From the NCBI RefSeq assembly GCF_004027225.2, contig NC_044282.2, positions 63,167,725 through 63,231,724 on the forward strand: a stretch of 64,000 nucleotides of DNA, given 5' to 3'. This DNA is from Strigops habroptila. Its lineage: Eukaryota > Chordata > Aves > Psittaciformes > Psittacidae. Each line of letters opens with the position of its first letter. Within the stretch, counting starts at the first letter, position 1. The translations under genes and the position numbers were made by a program. This document shows positions 1 to 12,892 of the stretch, piece after piece. Below the pieces are notes generated by a model that did not search any database, had not been told where the DNA came from, and saw only the letters and a program-made list of their open reading frames with translations.

Positions 1-83
1 CAAGTAGGTGCAGCCAGCAAGGGGGCTGGGGAGGGGTCCTTGTGCCTCCAAGCACCCACTCACCACCCCATCCCCCCACCCAG

Positions 84-2462
84 GACCATCTCGGCCAGCA
101 CCCAGGTGCAGGGGGGGGACATCAACCTGTACGAGAACATGCGGTGCCACGGGGTGCCCCTGGTCACCATCAGCCGCGGGCGTGTGGTCTACGAGAATGG
201 TGTCTTCATGTGTGCCGAGGGCACCGGCAAGTTCTGCCCACTCCGCTCCTTCCCGGACTCCGTCTACAAGAAGCTGGTGCAGCGGGAGAAGGTAGGGGGG
301 CACGGTGAAGGCTGTGCAGGGCTGTGCCATGGCATGGGGCAGGGTTGATGGTGCTGGGAGGATGGGTCTGCACCGCACCACCCCAATGCCACACTGTGCT
401 ATGGTTGGTACCACCATGCAGCGTACTTCACGCAGGGGATGGGAGAGGACAGGAGCAGCGGTGTGTCCCTGAGAGTAGTGTACAATGGAGGACACCCCAG
501 CTCCTGCACTTCCCTGGGCCCTTGCCTGTGTGCTGGCAGCACAGAGGGTTTGGGGATGGTCACCCTGCGCACTGTGGTGGCCTGTGGTCATACCAACACA
601 TTGGGGCCCTCTGCATCACTCTGTGCCAGGCTCTCTGCCCTTGGCTAGGTCCCCCCTCTGCAGCCTCACAGCTCACAGTGGCCCCACATGCAGCGGGGCA
701 TGGACACATGTGGCTGGGACAGGAGAGCCTCCAGGACATGCACCCTCTGGGCTGCAGGGCAGGTCTTAGCCACACTCAGGCTGCAGAAGCTGGTCTCCTC
801 CTCTCCATCACGTGGGGGGCTTGGCCACCACTGCCAGCCCCATCTGCCCTCATGGGTCCCGGGACTGTCCAGGGGTGACACCTAGGACCTCCAGCAGACA
901 CTGGCACTGGGGACCCCTCCATGCCGCCCTCTGCACCCAGCTCCAGGGCATGCACTGAGGGCATGATATGGTCCCCCTCTGCACCCAGCTGCAGGGCATG
1001 CGCTGAGGGCTTGATATGATGGTGATGCTGTGATGGAAGGGGACAGTTGGGACGTCCTGGCACTGTCGTGGGAAGACAACGGCCAGCACTGAGATGCCTG
1101 GCTGGAGCCATGCCTGGCCAGGGGCAGCACTGGGGGCACCAGCACCTCGCTGCAGGGGGGGTTGGCTTGGCATCACCATGGGGATGGGGGTGAGGGGCTG
1201 TGCCAGCCAGGGTCACCTGCCTCCTCCAGCTCCTGCCCTGGCACCTTCTGCACCGGGAGCCCCGCAGCCTGGTCAGCATCCCGCTCAGTGCCTCCCCACA
1301 TCACAGCTCCCTCCCCACACCGTAGCATGCCCTGGCCCCCTTCCTTTCCTCCACACCCGGCTGATCCGCACCCCACCATAAGGCATGGGCACCCCTAACC
1401 CTGCTCATGCCACAGGGCACCCCATGCTCCCCCTGCACCCTAGCCGCAGCCCCCCGCCCAACACAGCGTGGTGCCCACCAGGCTGACCCTCTCTCTCTGC
1501 TTTTTCTTTCCCTTCTGGCAGAGCTTAAAGCTGCGGGGTGTGGATCGCACCCCGTACCTGGGGGACGTGGCTGTGGTTGTGCATGCCGGGAAAAAAGAGA
1601 CGGGGACGCCCCTGGCAGATACCCCTACGCGGCCCGCCACACGACATGGGGGCATGAGGGACCTCCACGAGTCCAGCTTCAGCCTCTCCGGTAAGAGGGT
1701 CTGGGCAGCCCTGGCTCCTTGTCCAGCCCCACCCCAGGGCCCGCCAACAGCCCCGCATCTGGTGGCTTTCTGGCACCGGCCGGGTGTCCCCACTGCCCCC
1801 CAGGGTGTCCTTCCCCTTCCCTGGGCCAGGGGCCATGCCACCCCAGTGCTCCCATGGCAGAGTAGGGAGCTGACCCCATCCCTGGACCCATCCCTCCATG
1901 CACCATCCATCTCATGGCTGCACCAGTGGGGCTCCGGCTGGGCAGGGGTGTGCCAGGCAGCAGGATCAAGCTACTGTCCAAACACACATGCGTTTGTGAG
2001 GGATGGGGGGTATCCCACGCCATGTGCCAAACTGGACTGAGCCTCGTGGCATGTGAGGGCGGGAGCAGGGCTGGCTGCACCCTGCTCCCTGTACTGCAGT
2101 GCTCGGTGCTGCCATACTCCTGTGCTGGCTGTGCCGGGGCTGGCAGACTCTGGCCGTGCTTCCTGCCAGCATCTCTCTGTACTCTTGGCATGGGGCAGAA
2201 TGCTGGGGCCTTGTGGGTCACCAGCACTGGTCCTGGTGCTGCACAAGGCACTGGTGCTGCAGCATGTGGCACAGCCTAGGCAGGAGCAGGGCTGCAGGGG
2301 AGCCGGGGGACACAGAGCACCTGCTGTCCCCATGGTGCCTGCATCCCTGACGCCTGTCCATCTGTCTGTCCGGCAGGTTCTCAGATCGATGACCACGTTC
2401 CAAAGCGAGCTTCGGCCCGGATTCTCGCTCCCCCCGGAGGCCGGTCGAGCGGCATTTGGTAG
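84..2462 (+). CDS. DPYSL5: Dihydropyrimidinase-like 5 (CRMP5), last three coding exons
   Basis: Cytosolic collapsin-response-mediator protein that binds tubulin and restrains neurite outgrowth; the family has a dihydropyrimidinase fold without hydrolase activity. Exons seen: 84-291, 1522-1690 and 2377-2462, with AG/GT borders and matching phases. The first encodes the end of the amidohydrolase-like domain (HGVPLVTISRGRVVYENG), the second the regulatory tail (VDRTPYLGDVAVVVH, then LADTPTRP), and the third the terminal stretch ending GRSSGIW and TAG. This tail matches DPYSL5 as I know it almost residue for residue and differs from DPYSL2, 3 and 4. The upstream exons lie left of the window. MAPRE3 follows on the same strand, as in mammals. 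Confidence 0.95.
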
Positions 2463-3440
2463 AGCTGAGGACCTGTCCCCCAACTGAGGACCAGGCACTG
2501 GCCACTCCGGCTCCGGCGAGGCTCCCCTTGTTCCAGGGGGCCCTGCCTGGCCCCCCTCCTGCCCACGGGGCTGTGCCATGCCAGCAGCCATGTGTGGTGG
2601 GCTGGGGGCTGGGGGGCTGTGGCCTGGCCAGCGGGAGGGGACGGGGACAGTGGGTGAGCCCCCCCGGCCCTTTTCTGTTTGCACGTTGGGTTTGGATCAG
2701 TGAATTTTTGACTTGTTTGTGCATCACGTGGAAATACTCTGAAGTGGTTTGTGTCACTAGCGTTAGGGGAGAAGCAGGGACACCCCCACCCCACCTCCAG
2801 CCCCCGGGCTGACGCCCCCACCCCTACCCCCCCTCCAGCCCCATGCGTGAGCCTGCACGAGCGTGATGCTGGCAGCTGCCCACGGGCGCACGAGTGCACG
2901 CACGTGTGCATTCTTCCATGCAGAGGTGCCAGCACACTCCTCGCAGCCATGTGTGTGCGCACACATGTGTGTCACCCATGTACGGACTGAGATGTTCACA
3001 GCACACATGCACGTGTGTGTGCATTCCTCCATGTGAAGCACCAACAGGCTCCTCACCACATGTGTGTGTGTGCACACGTGTGTCATGCTATGCACGGTCT
3101 CAGACATACACATTGCTCTGTGCGTGCTCTCAGTGCCCTGTTCATTGCACACGCACGTGCACACATCTGATCTCCTTGGCAGGTGTCTGCACGCACACAC
3201 ACACACACACGCACACATGCACACGCACACATGCCCATCCCTCCATGCTGGGAGCTGTGTGGGATGTGAGATGTTCCCTGTGCCCTGTTCCCCTCCTCCG
3301 TGGGTCCCTGTCGGGGGGGGAGGGGGGCGGGCGGGTGCAGGCAGTGTGGGGGTCCTGCTCCCCCCCTGGGTAGTCGATATTGGCCGTTTTAGGAACCCGC
3401 GGTACGTCTCTGTTTGCTCATTAAAGACCGTTCACAGCAC
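2463..3440 (+). other. DPYSL5: DPYSL5 3' UTR with poly(A) signal
   Basis: Noncoding tail after the TAG stop. An ATTAAA signal lies at 3420-3425 and is followed by a GT-rich stretch, so the transcript probably ends near 3440. From about 2880 to 3240 the UTR is rich in alternating CA/TG and CG/CA steps. No conserved reading frame is visible. Confidence 0.7.
3184..3236. repeat. (CA)n/(CG) alternating microsatellite
   Basis: Run of alternating purine-pyrimidine dinucleotides (mainly CA with CG and TG interruptions) in the DPYSL5 3' UTR. It is the purest part of a 350-base region of similar composition. Such runs are length-polymorphic and can adopt Z-DNA. Confidence 0.85.
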
Positions 3441-4199
3441 CCGGGGTCAGTGTCTGCTTGGGGGAGTTCTGGTGGGGATATGGCATGTGATGGACCCCTA
3501 TCCCCCTGCCTCTGAGTGCGCCTGCACCCTGACATCGCTGGGGTCCGGGATCATCCCCATGTCCCCCCTGGATGCCCACCCATCAGACCCCACCACATCA
3601 CCCATGGGAGGGGGCCCTGGGCTGGGCCACATGGCAGCACTGGGTCCAGCGTGTGGCCACCAGACCTGATACCCACCACTGCAGCGAGTGGGGCCGAGGA
3701 GGGTGCTGGGAGCATCCCTGGGATGGGGGACACAGGGGGATGTGAGTGACACAGGGACAGGGACATGGACATGGACATGCAGCCATGGCCATGCAGCCAA
3801 CAACATCAACACCGCTGCAGGCAGCCATGCTAGTCACGCACCTCCACATCAGGAGGGTGAAGGCACACGCATGCATGCACATGCACGTGCATGCACATGT
3901 ATGTACACATGTCGCTTGCTTGCACAAGCGCACACACAGGTACAGGGGGGCTGCAGGGCAGGGATGGGGTGAAGGGGAGGGTTTGGGGGTCAGTGAGATG
4001 GGGATGGGTTGCGTGCGGCGCCGGGTGTATGGGGGGATGCCTGGAGTCTGGGGAGGACTTTGGGGAGCTCGGGGGTCCCCAGGCTACACGGGGGGTGAAT
4101 GTCCCAAAAGACTCTGGGGCTCCAGGAGGCCCCAGGATGGGCAAGGAGGGATCCCGCGAGTGTACGGTGGGACCCAGGGTGGGTGGGTCGCAGGGTCCG
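3441..4199. other. DPYSL5-MAPRE3 intergenic sequence
   Basis: No gene seen. It holds short tandem repeats: an ACATGG/ACAGGG run near 3750-3780 and a second alternating purine-pyrimidine block near 3860-3910 made of GCATGCACATGCACGTG-type words. Composition becomes steadily more GC-rich towards the MAPRE3 CpG island. Confidence 0.6.
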
Positions 4200-4950
4200 G
4201 GGTGGTTACGGGAGGTTCCAGGGAGTTCGGGGGGGTTCCCGGTGTCCCGGCAGTGCGGAGGCCGTCGCCGCTCGCCCCCAGGGGGCGCTGTGGGAGAGGC
4301 AGAGCCGCGGCCGGCGTTGCCAGGGCGACGGGAGAGGGCGTGTCCACGTCCCGTTGCCATGGAGACGGAGGGCGGAGCGCAGCAGGGCCGGCCCCGCCTG
4401 CAGGGAGGGAGGGAGGGAGGGAGGGGGTTGAGGCGGCTGCCGAGGCGCATGCGCGGTCGGTCCGAACGGTCCCGGCCCGGTCCCGGCGAGCCCGGCGCGG
4501 AGCGGAGGCGGCGGAGCGGCGGCCGGAGCGGCCGCGGCCCGAGCGCGGTGAGTGCGGGCGCGGAGGGACCGGGAGGGACCGGGTAGCACCGTACCGGACC
4601 GCCGCCAGCGCCCGCATCCCGGCACCGGCTCGCGCCGCCCCCCCGGGACCGGGTGGGGGGGCCGCTGAGGCTTCCGGGGATGGAGCGGCCGGGAGGGGGT
4701 GTCCGTCCGGTGCCCCCGGGGATGGAGCGGCCCTGACGGGGTAGGGGTAGCTGGGGATAGAGCGAACGGGGCCGGAGCCGGAGATGCGAGGCCGGGGCCC
4801 GCCGTGCCGGTGGCGGCGGGGTCCGGCCTGACTCAGCGGCGGCCGCAGGGCCGTGGCCCCGGTACGACACGGAATGGTACGGTACGGTAGGGCACGGTAC
4901 GGTAGGGCACGGTACGACACGCCGGGAGCTGTAGTCCCGACGCTGGCGCC
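4200..4950 (+). promoter_or_regulatory. MAPRE3: CpG island, likely MAPRE3 promoter and noncoding exon 1
   Basis: Dense CpG sequence with GC boxes and GGCGG runs. A strong donor (GCGCG then GTGAGT) at 4547/4548 would end a noncoding first exon whose next partner is the acceptor at 9777-9779. CCAAT-type and TATA elements are not obvious, as expected for a CpG promoter. Assignment to MAPRE3 is inferred from position and strand. Confidence 0.55.
4868..4922. repeat. Short tandem repeat, GGTACGGTAGGGCAC unit
   Basis: About three imperfect copies of a 15-base unit built from GGTACG words at the downstream edge of the CpG island. Probably a simple-sequence expansion. Confidence 0.7.
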
Positions 4951-7900
4951 ACCACCGGTTACCGGGCATCACCGGTTACCGGGCATCACCTGGGAGAGCC
5001 CCGGGCTCCGCGGTAACGCCGTTACGGAGTTTTGGCTGGTCAGACAGGGCCGGTGCTGCCTGCCCGGTCCCATGGGCAGCAGGTGTCAGTGCTGGCACCG
5101 GATGAGCAGGCAGATCCGTTGCAGGACCATCTTGGCCAGAGTGGTGTGGGGTGGCGGACGGCTGTCACGGTGACCTGCCAAAGCGTGACGCACTCTTGTC
5201 CCTTGTTCTCATGGCGGCACAGTGGCGGTGGCCTTGGCACGGTGGCGGTAGCCTTGGTACAGTGCCACAGCGGGGCCACTCAGAGCATTTGGCAGCAGGA
5301 CAGCAGCACAAGCGTCAAATGGTGCCTGCTCTGGTGTGCGTTGACTGGGGTGGTGATGCCCTTCCCGGTGCTCCCTGTGCTGTCTCTTGCCAATGAGCTT
5401 CACGCCATGTGGGTAAGAGCAGGTCCCCGAAGCCGTGGTGCAGAGGCACGATCCCAACTGCCCAGTGCCACCCTGAGACACCGCAGTGTGACTGTCACTG
5501 GGCTGGGGCATCGCATGCCACTGTGGTGTCTCCCCACTATCACCCATGCGTGGGGACGTGGCGGGGGACAGCGCACCTGGTGGCATGCCAGTGTGTCTAG
5601 AGCACGTGGAGCATCTCCTCAAGGGGCTGCCATGGCACAGGGCTGCTGACATGGGCGTCCCCTGCCCCAGTGTGGGGTGCTGGCAAGTGGCTCTCCCTGT
5701 GCCAGCTCCAACAACCCGCCCGGTTTGAACCGTCAGGAAGCACTCGGCATTAATATTTCAGGGATGCTGCACAGGATAAAGATGCCGGCACAGGCGAGGG
5801 GGGGGGCAGGCATGGTGGGAGGCACTGCTGGCAGTGCCGCGCTCTGCACATGCTCCTGCCACTGCTATTTTGAGTTATTTAGGTTAGCGAGAGAGGAGCA
5901 GGGGGGGACCAGCGGGGCCGGGGCACTCTGCCTGTGCCCACCATGTCCCCCTCAGCTGGGCACCGTGGCTGTGCCAAGCACCACTGGTGGGAGCCACAAC
6001 CTCCCAGCGTGTGAGCGGCTGCTTTCTCTCACCACAGGCTGCTATAGAGTTAGGAAACCGGGAAAGGCACTGGAGGATGGACCTGGCAAGGAGCTGGGCA
6101 CTGCCTGCACCCAGGCAAACCCATCTGCCATGCATGGACTCCGGCATGGCACAGGGATGCTCTCCTCAGGGTAGGGGGAAGCGATGCTAGGGGGGATGTC
6201 TGCCATGACCGGGGTCCTGGGGCGAATGGCCACCCCTGTCAGCACCCACGGAACCCTTCCCACTGCCTGCCAGCTGCCAGATCAGCTGGGCAGCCCCGCG
6301 GCATCTCCACACGGCGCACGGCCCCCGCTGGGTTGTCTGCCACCCCCCTTGCGTATTTGTCACTTGAGAAGCCACCGGGATGGCTCCCAAAATAGAAGCT
6401 GCAAGTCGCAGCAGCCCAGCTCACCCTGGTATGGCGGTTGCTGCCGGGCCAGCTCCCAGGCAGCCAGTGCTGGCACCGAACGTGTCCGGCACAGCGACTG
6501 GCCTCATTATCCTCCCACTTTGTTTGGCCAGAGCACGCCAGCCCCCGGCCCAGCGAGGGCTGCGGCGTGGGACGCCAGTGCCTGCCGCCGCCTCCCCGGC
6601 AGCGTTGGCACGAGGAGCTGGGCTGGACGACCTCTCTGCGCCCCGGCAGCGCCGGCAGGACGGGGCAGCGACACACACCCGAGTGTTTTGTTCGCCGTTG
6701 GGCCTTGATTAGCAGCTCTGCGGCCGGACAATTAAAATGCAGCGGTAAGCGTCCTCCTGGCCCCGTCAGCGTGGCTGAAGGCAGCATGGGGCGGGGGGGG
6801 CTGCTGTGCACGGCGACCTGAACTGCGCATCCCCCTGCACCACTGCTGCCCACAACCTGCCTGCACAGCAGCATCAAGGGCAGGCGGCAGGGGCTGCGCT
6901 GCGAAACCAGCCGCTTGCTGCTCCCTGGGGAGCCAGCACCAGAACAGCTCCTCTCCCCATGGCTTGCTGGGAATCGGGGCTACATTCTTATCTCAGTTAT
7001 TTGTTTTTCCAAACACGAGTGGAGGAGGCAGGGTGCAAACCAGCCAGGCCAGAGGCTCCCTGCCTTAGGTGCGTCCATCACCTGGCGTCAGGGCTGGGCA
7101 GCAGGGCCAGCTCCTGCCCCGGCCGCAGGGCCAGAGCAAGCATTGGCTTCTCTGTCATTATGCCAGGGCGTGCTCGGCGCTGCGGTTGGAGGGCTTTGAA
7201 GCCCAGCGTGGCGTTTTGGAGGGTGGAAACAAGCTGGGTGGCACCACATGCCCTGGCAAGCGTCACCGCCAGCTGCGTGGGGATGGACAGGCAGTGCCGC
7301 ATGCCGGAGCGGGATCAGGATTCTCCCTGCCGGGCTCGCACATGTGGCGGCATGTGCAGGAGTCGGGGTGCGGCTGGTGGCGGCACGCGGGGAGCGCCCG
7401 GCACCACGATGCCCAGATTCATCCCGCTCTGAAACCCGCCCCTGCGGCTGCCAGCACGGGTCTTGGCTTGTTCTGGCAAAGGGGAAGCTGTGGGTGCTCT
7501 GAGGTGCCAGTGCCAGGAAGCGCGGTAGGAATGCTGGGGAGAGAGGGGGGAAAACCACGCAGCCCCTGGGTTCAGTACTGAGGCTAGGTGATGAGGAAGG
7601 TGCCAGGCTCAGCCCCTTCTCAGGAGGTTTCTGATGGGGCTGGGGGGCTGGTTTGGGGGTTCACCCCTCCCAGCACAGGTGATGGGTGCTGGGTGAGGGG
7701 TGCTGGCAGCGTGGCGTCTCCCTGTGCCAGGTTGGCTCCTGCTGGGGCTATTTGCCTGAGCCACAGTGAGACCCAATGTGTTCCCACATCCCCTCTGCTT
7801 CTCAAGGGTCCGGGGTGCACCAGCCACCCCTGTGTACCCATGCTGTCCCCAAACCAGGCTCTTCTAGAGGCAGCAGGCATGGAGCACGGCTGCACACCAG

Positions 7901-9779
7901 GGCTGGGTGCTCTGAGGCATGGGGCAATGGCCACAGCACACAACATGTGCCCCATCCGTGTTGTGTGTCCCACAGCGGGGTGCTGGGGGAGGCAGGAACG
8001 CCGCGGGCTGCCATGATGGGTCCGGGCACTGTGAATCCCCCCAGCTCAAGCAGGGCAAGACTTGGCCCTATGGCTTGTGGTGGTGGCCAGCCCCGGCACC
8101 AGCCCTGCTCCATCTCTGCCGTGTGTGCAGGGCGCCGGCAGCTGCTCCTGGCTATTTCAGGAAAGAACAGCGATGGGGGGGTGTCATCCAGCCACTGGCT
8201 CCTTGCCGGGGTGCGCAGGCAGCCCCCTGCCTGCCGGCCCCCTGCCCGCGCCAGCAGTGGGCAAGCGCCGCTGCTCTCCCGGCTGCTCCGCGGCGGTCGC
8301 ACCGCAGTGCGCGTGGCTCTGGCTCTGCGCCGCGCATGACTCAGCTCGGTGCTGCCAGAGGGAGGGGATCCCTGCCCGCACCCATGCCCGCACCCGGCAG
8401 GATGAGGCTGTTTGGATGGGTGGCTTTGGTCCTCGCTGGCTGCCAGGGAGCGGGACGGTGCCCACCCCACCGTGCCGGGGGCTCAGCGGCCGGTGGCCAC
8501 CGCAAGGGGCTCGTTTCCAGCTGCTCCGGTGGCTAAAAATATCGACACCCCAGCTGCGTGCCGGTGACAGGGTCCTGCGCAGGGCGGGATGGATGTGGGA
8601 TGCTGGGGGGTCCCCACGGGGTGTGGGGTCAGCAGGAGGATGAGCCAGCTCAGCTGCCAGTGATGGTTCAACCGGCCACAGTGTGTGGCAGTGCTGGGGC
8701 CAGCATCGCCAGTGCTGAGTCATGGAAGTGCTGAGGCTGCGAGCTGGGGGGAGTTGTGGCCGCTGGAACCTTCCCTCGTTCACAATGGGCACACAGGGAG
8801 GTGACAGCACCCCACGGGCATCCCCCTACTGCACCCACTGCCCCTGTCTGCTGGGGGACAGGGGTCCTGCATGGGGGGGTCCCCCACTTGTCAGCCCCAC
8901 ATGATCCCCTAGGTTGTGGGAGGAGGAGAGTGGGGCCAGGGAGTGAGAGGGGTGACAGGGGGGTTGCCCCCCCTCCAGACCCCCTGTCTGGCAGCTGGGC
9001 CTGACCCCCCCGGCCAGGGTGAGGGGAAGCGGATTAATGCTGCTGCTGTTGCCGCTGCTGCTGCTGCACGGGGCGGGGCACGGGGGAGGCATTGTGGCTG
9101 CAGCAGTGGGGATCCCGCTCTCGGGGAGGGGGCAGTGAGGTGGGGGGACAGTCCCCACACTAAAGCATTTAGCAGGAACCAGCAGGACAGTGTCTTGGCA
9201 TGTGTGTGTGTCCCAGCTCTGTGGCATGGCTCCCCAGCACTCTGCCATGCTGGGGCTGTAGACATGGGGTCTGTGCTCCCATGGTGCCTGGGCAGAGCCC
9301 TCTGCCATCTGGGTGTGGGTTTGCTGGCAGATGTTGCTCCTCTAAGCCCAGCACTGGTGGACCCCAATCCCAGCCACAGCAGATTAGGCAGCCACTGAGA
9401 GCTGGAGGGGGAAGAGGGGGTCTAAGGTGCTTATGGGCCAGCACTAGGCCCCAGGAGACCCATGGCCATGCACAGGGACAGAGCTGTGCTCCAGCAGAGG
9501 GGCAATGCCTTCGGCAGTGCCTGTATCCACCTGGAACACCTTGCCCATCATGTCCTGCACCACATCTATGTCCTGTGGTGGGTGCTGCTGGGTGATCCGG
9601 CTCCCCTGGTGCAGGCAGGGGTGGGGGTTGTCCCATGGGTGGCACCATGGCAGCCTGGCCCCAGTGTCCACCAGTGCTGGAGCCTGGGTGGGATGGGTGC
9701 CCTGGATCCTAGCATAGAGGAGGGCTGGGCTGGAGGTGCACCAGGGTGCTGGCCTGGTCTGACACCTATCTCTCTGCAG
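4951..9779 (+). other. MAPRE3: Probable MAPRE3 intron 1, no gene seen
   Basis: Nearly 5 kb without a convincing coding exon, RNA gene or transposon. Open frames are GC-driven and lack family resemblance. AT-richer islands such as CTATTTTGAGTTATTTAGG near 5870 and GGCTAAAAATATC near 8531 stand out and could be regulatory (the latter resembles a MEF2 site), but nothing here proves it. A CTG/CCG-type trinucleotide run lies near 9040-9070. Confidence 0.5.
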
Positions 9780-9786
9780 CTGGGGC

Positions 9787-11758
9787 ATGGCCGTCAATGT
9801 GTACTCGACATCGGTGACCAGTGAGAACCTGAGCCGCCATGACATGCTCGCCTGGGTCAATGACTCCCTCCAGCTCAACTACACCAAGATCGAGCAGCTT
9901 TGCTCAGGTGGGGTGTGGGTCCCATGGCAGGGGACAGGGATGGACATGGGGGGCATGGTGGATGGTGGTGGAGTGCCACCAGCCCGCACTGACACTGCAG
10001 TTGGCCCGGTGCAGGGGCTGCGTACTGCCAGTTCATGGACATGCTGTTCCCCGGCTGTGTCCACCTGCGGAAGGTGAAGTTCCAAGCCAAGCTGGAGCAT
10101 GAGTACATCCACAACTTCAAGGTGCTGCAAGCCGCCTTCAAGAAGATGGGAGTGGACAAGGTATGGCCCTGGGGGCTGATGGGGGCCACGGTGGCCGTGC
10201 TGGAGGGCAGCCCCACCAGCCCCTCTGTGTCTATCCTCCCAGATCATCGCTGTGGAGAGGCTGGTGAAGGGCAAGTTCCAGGACAACTTTGAGTTCATCC
10301 AGTGGTTTAAGAAGTTCTTTGACGCCAACTATGACGGGAAGGAGTACAACCCGCTGCTGGCGCGGCAGGGCCAGGACGTCGCGCCCCCCCCAAACCCAGG
10401 TGATCACATCTTCAACAAACCCAAGAAACCCATTGGCACTGCAGGTAATGTCTGGGTCCCCCCGGCGAGCGCTGCCCCCTGCCCTCCCGCCCAGCCTCCT
10501 GCACCTCATGTCACTCCAGCCACGGCTGGGTGTTCCTCCCTCTGTGCCCCCCACTCCCTGCCTGCGCCCCGCTCTGCTGCCTGCCTGCCTGCAACTGGGG
10601 GGGTGCAGCGGGTCTGCAGGACACCTGGGGCAGAGGGGACGGCATGCCCCATGGTGTGCCCCATGGAGGGACCTGGGCAGGGGTCCACTGGCTCCATCTT
10701 CCTACTCATCATGGGCCTGGGGGTGGTTTGTGTCCCCTATGCTATGGTGCCCAAGTGCCACTGTGCAGTTCCATGGGTGCCATGGGCTTCCTGTGCCAAC
10801 CCCACAGGAGCATCTCAAGGGTCAGAGACCCCATCCATCCCATGGCAAACCCCAGCCAGGCCACAAGCACGCCCATGGGGTGAGATCTGCCAGGGGAAAC
10901 TGAGGTAGGGGGAAGGCTGAAGGCAAGACAGCCCAGAGTCATGGCACAGCCACAAGCACTCTGCCTGCCCTTGCTGCCTGCTGCTGCCTCCTGGCCCCGG
11001 CCACCCTGCACGGTGCCAGGGGTCCCCACTGGCACTCCCCCCAGGCTGGCACTAACCTGTTGGTCCCTATGTGCTGTCAAGTCCCCCAGAGGACCTCTCC
11101 CACCGGTCCCAAGAACTCCCCGAACCCAGCCCGCCTCAGCAATGTCCCCAGCAACATTCTCCGGAAAAACTCCCCCGCAGCGCGTAATGGGGGCAGCGAG
11201 GCCGACGCGCAGATACTGGAGCTCAACCAGCAGGTAGGCAGGGTCCCTGCCTGCACCCCTGCCTTTGCATAGGGGCATCCCAGTGTGGGAGAGAGGGAAT
11301 GGTCCTGAGCCCCCCTGTCAGCAGCACTGAAGGTTATGTCATGTCCCCCCTCTCCCACCCCACAGCTGATGGACCTGAAGCTGACAGTGGACGGGCTGGA
11401 GAAGGAGCGGGATTTCTACTTCAGCAAGCTGCGGGACATTGAGCTAATCTGCCAGGAGCATGAGAACGAAAACAGCCCCATCATCACTGGCATTGTCAGC
11501 GTCCTCTACGCCACAGAGGTGAGGGCCAGGACCCCCAGCCCCTCACCCTGCCCTCCAGGCTTCCCTGGGATGAGAACCCCTTCCTTGTAGTGCTCTCAGC
11601 CTCTCCCCTTGTTCACTCCCTGGGGTTCTGGGGGGGTCTGGGCTTTGCCAAAGCCATCCCAACACTGATGGCCACCTGTGTCCCACCAGGAGGGCTTTGC
11701 CCCACCAGAGGATGACGAGCTGGAGGAGCAGCAGCCAGAGGAGCAGGATGAGTACTAA
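9787..11758 (+). CDS. MAPRE3: Microtubule plus-end protein EB3
   Basis: EB-family protein that tracks growing microtubule plus ends and recruits partners through its C-terminus. Coding exons 9787-9907, 10015-10160, 10243-10444, 11082-11233, 11366-11518 and 11690-11758 give 280 residues, against 281 in human EB3. Residues about 1-130 form the calponin-homology domain ([19 protein letters not shown], then [20 protein letters not shown]). A Ser/Pro linker follows. The EB-homology coiled coil begins near ILELNQQLMDLK, and the acidic tail ends in the EDQDEY-like motif EEQDEY that binds CAP-Gly proteins. The linker text [12 protein letters not shown] favours MAPRE3 over MAPRE1 and MAPRE2. The exon-4 acceptor ends CAAG with a weak pyrimidine tract. 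Confidence 0.97.
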
Positions 11759-12575
11759 CCCCGGCATGCTCCCGCGCTGCCCCGCGCCGTTCCCCCACCA
11801 TAGACATTTGAGGTCTGAGCCTGCGCGCCTCGCCCTGCACTGTCACATGCCACCATCACGGTCTCCGGCAGCTGAGCCCGCGGCCTCGGCATCCAGCAGC
11901 TCCGGTGGGAAGCCACTGTCTCCATAATAAATAGATGTCCACCCAGCACGGAGCACGGCTGTACCTACGCCGGGGGCTGGGGTGGGGACAGGCTCTGGCT
12001 GACCCTCGCCACCCCCTGCCCCATATTTATTTCCGTTGTCCCCGCTGGTGCGGGTGCTGCAGCCGCCCTGGTGTCCCCGCCTGCCCCCTGCGTGAAGCCA
12101 GAAGGAAGGAGCGAGTCCTCGGGGTGTTTCCTCCCCAGAGAGGAGCGTGTGCTGCCTGCGCTGCCTGCACCCTGCCAGCCCGGGGATGATGGGGTCAGAG
12201 ACAGCGCCCACTGCACGGGGTGGGGGTGATGTGAGGAGGACGCGGCTCGGAGGAGGGAGGTGTTGCTGCAGGTTCCTGGCACGATGGAAAAGAAACCCCC
12301 GACATGGCCACCTGCCTGCTGGGGCAGCAAGGGGGGGATCCTGGCCCCCACAACCAGGACAGGGGGTCCATGAGTGGAAGCTGGTTCCCTCTGTGGCATG
12401 GGGGTCCCCTCGCTCCCTGAAACCTCCCCCGGTCAGGCTGAGAGCGGCAGCAGCGCCTGCCCCAGCCATCATCGTGTCCCCATTGCATCGCTTGTCTGAT
12501 CCATCACTCCAGTTGCAAAAGCCTGCATCTGTGTTAAGTTTTATTTAAAATAAAGTTGTGTGGTAAAACCTTTGT
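11759..12575 (+). other. MAPRE3: MAPRE3 3' UTR with two poly(A) signals
   Basis: AATAAA occurs at 11926-11931 and again at 12549-12554, the latter within TTTATTTAAAATAAAG and followed by a GT-rich stretch. Two alternative 3' ends are therefore likely. The UTR is GC-rich with no coding signal, and it stops just before the U1 cluster. Confidence 0.7.
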
Positions 12576-12892
12576 CCTGCCTGGATCGAGCGCTGCGGGA
12601 AGGGCGAGGGTGGGAGGAGCGCGGGTGGCTCCAGCTGCTGGGAGAGGGAACCGGGCAGTACCTGACCGCGGAGAACCGGGTTTGCGTTTTATTCCCGGTG
12701 CCGAAACACTAAAAGGCAGAGCCAGCTCGGTTTCTGGAGCCATCGCTGCGATACCATCTCAGTTACGCTACACAGTCCCTGCCGGACACACCCGGGCGCT
12801 ACTCAGCTCTAACATCGGCTGCTTCTTTGTAAGCTCCACAGCTCACCCCCCCCACCCAGCCACACAACCTACTTCTCGAGCAACAAGAAAAA

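Noticed and set aside
3746-4972. Long open frames on both strands around the CpG island
   Set aside because: Low stop frequency from GC content. Arg/Gly/Pro-rich text with no domain, overlapping on both strands.
7000-9700. Open frames in MAPRE3 intron 1 as small genes
   Set aside because: All are short, overlap on both strands and lack splice logic or recognisable motifs.
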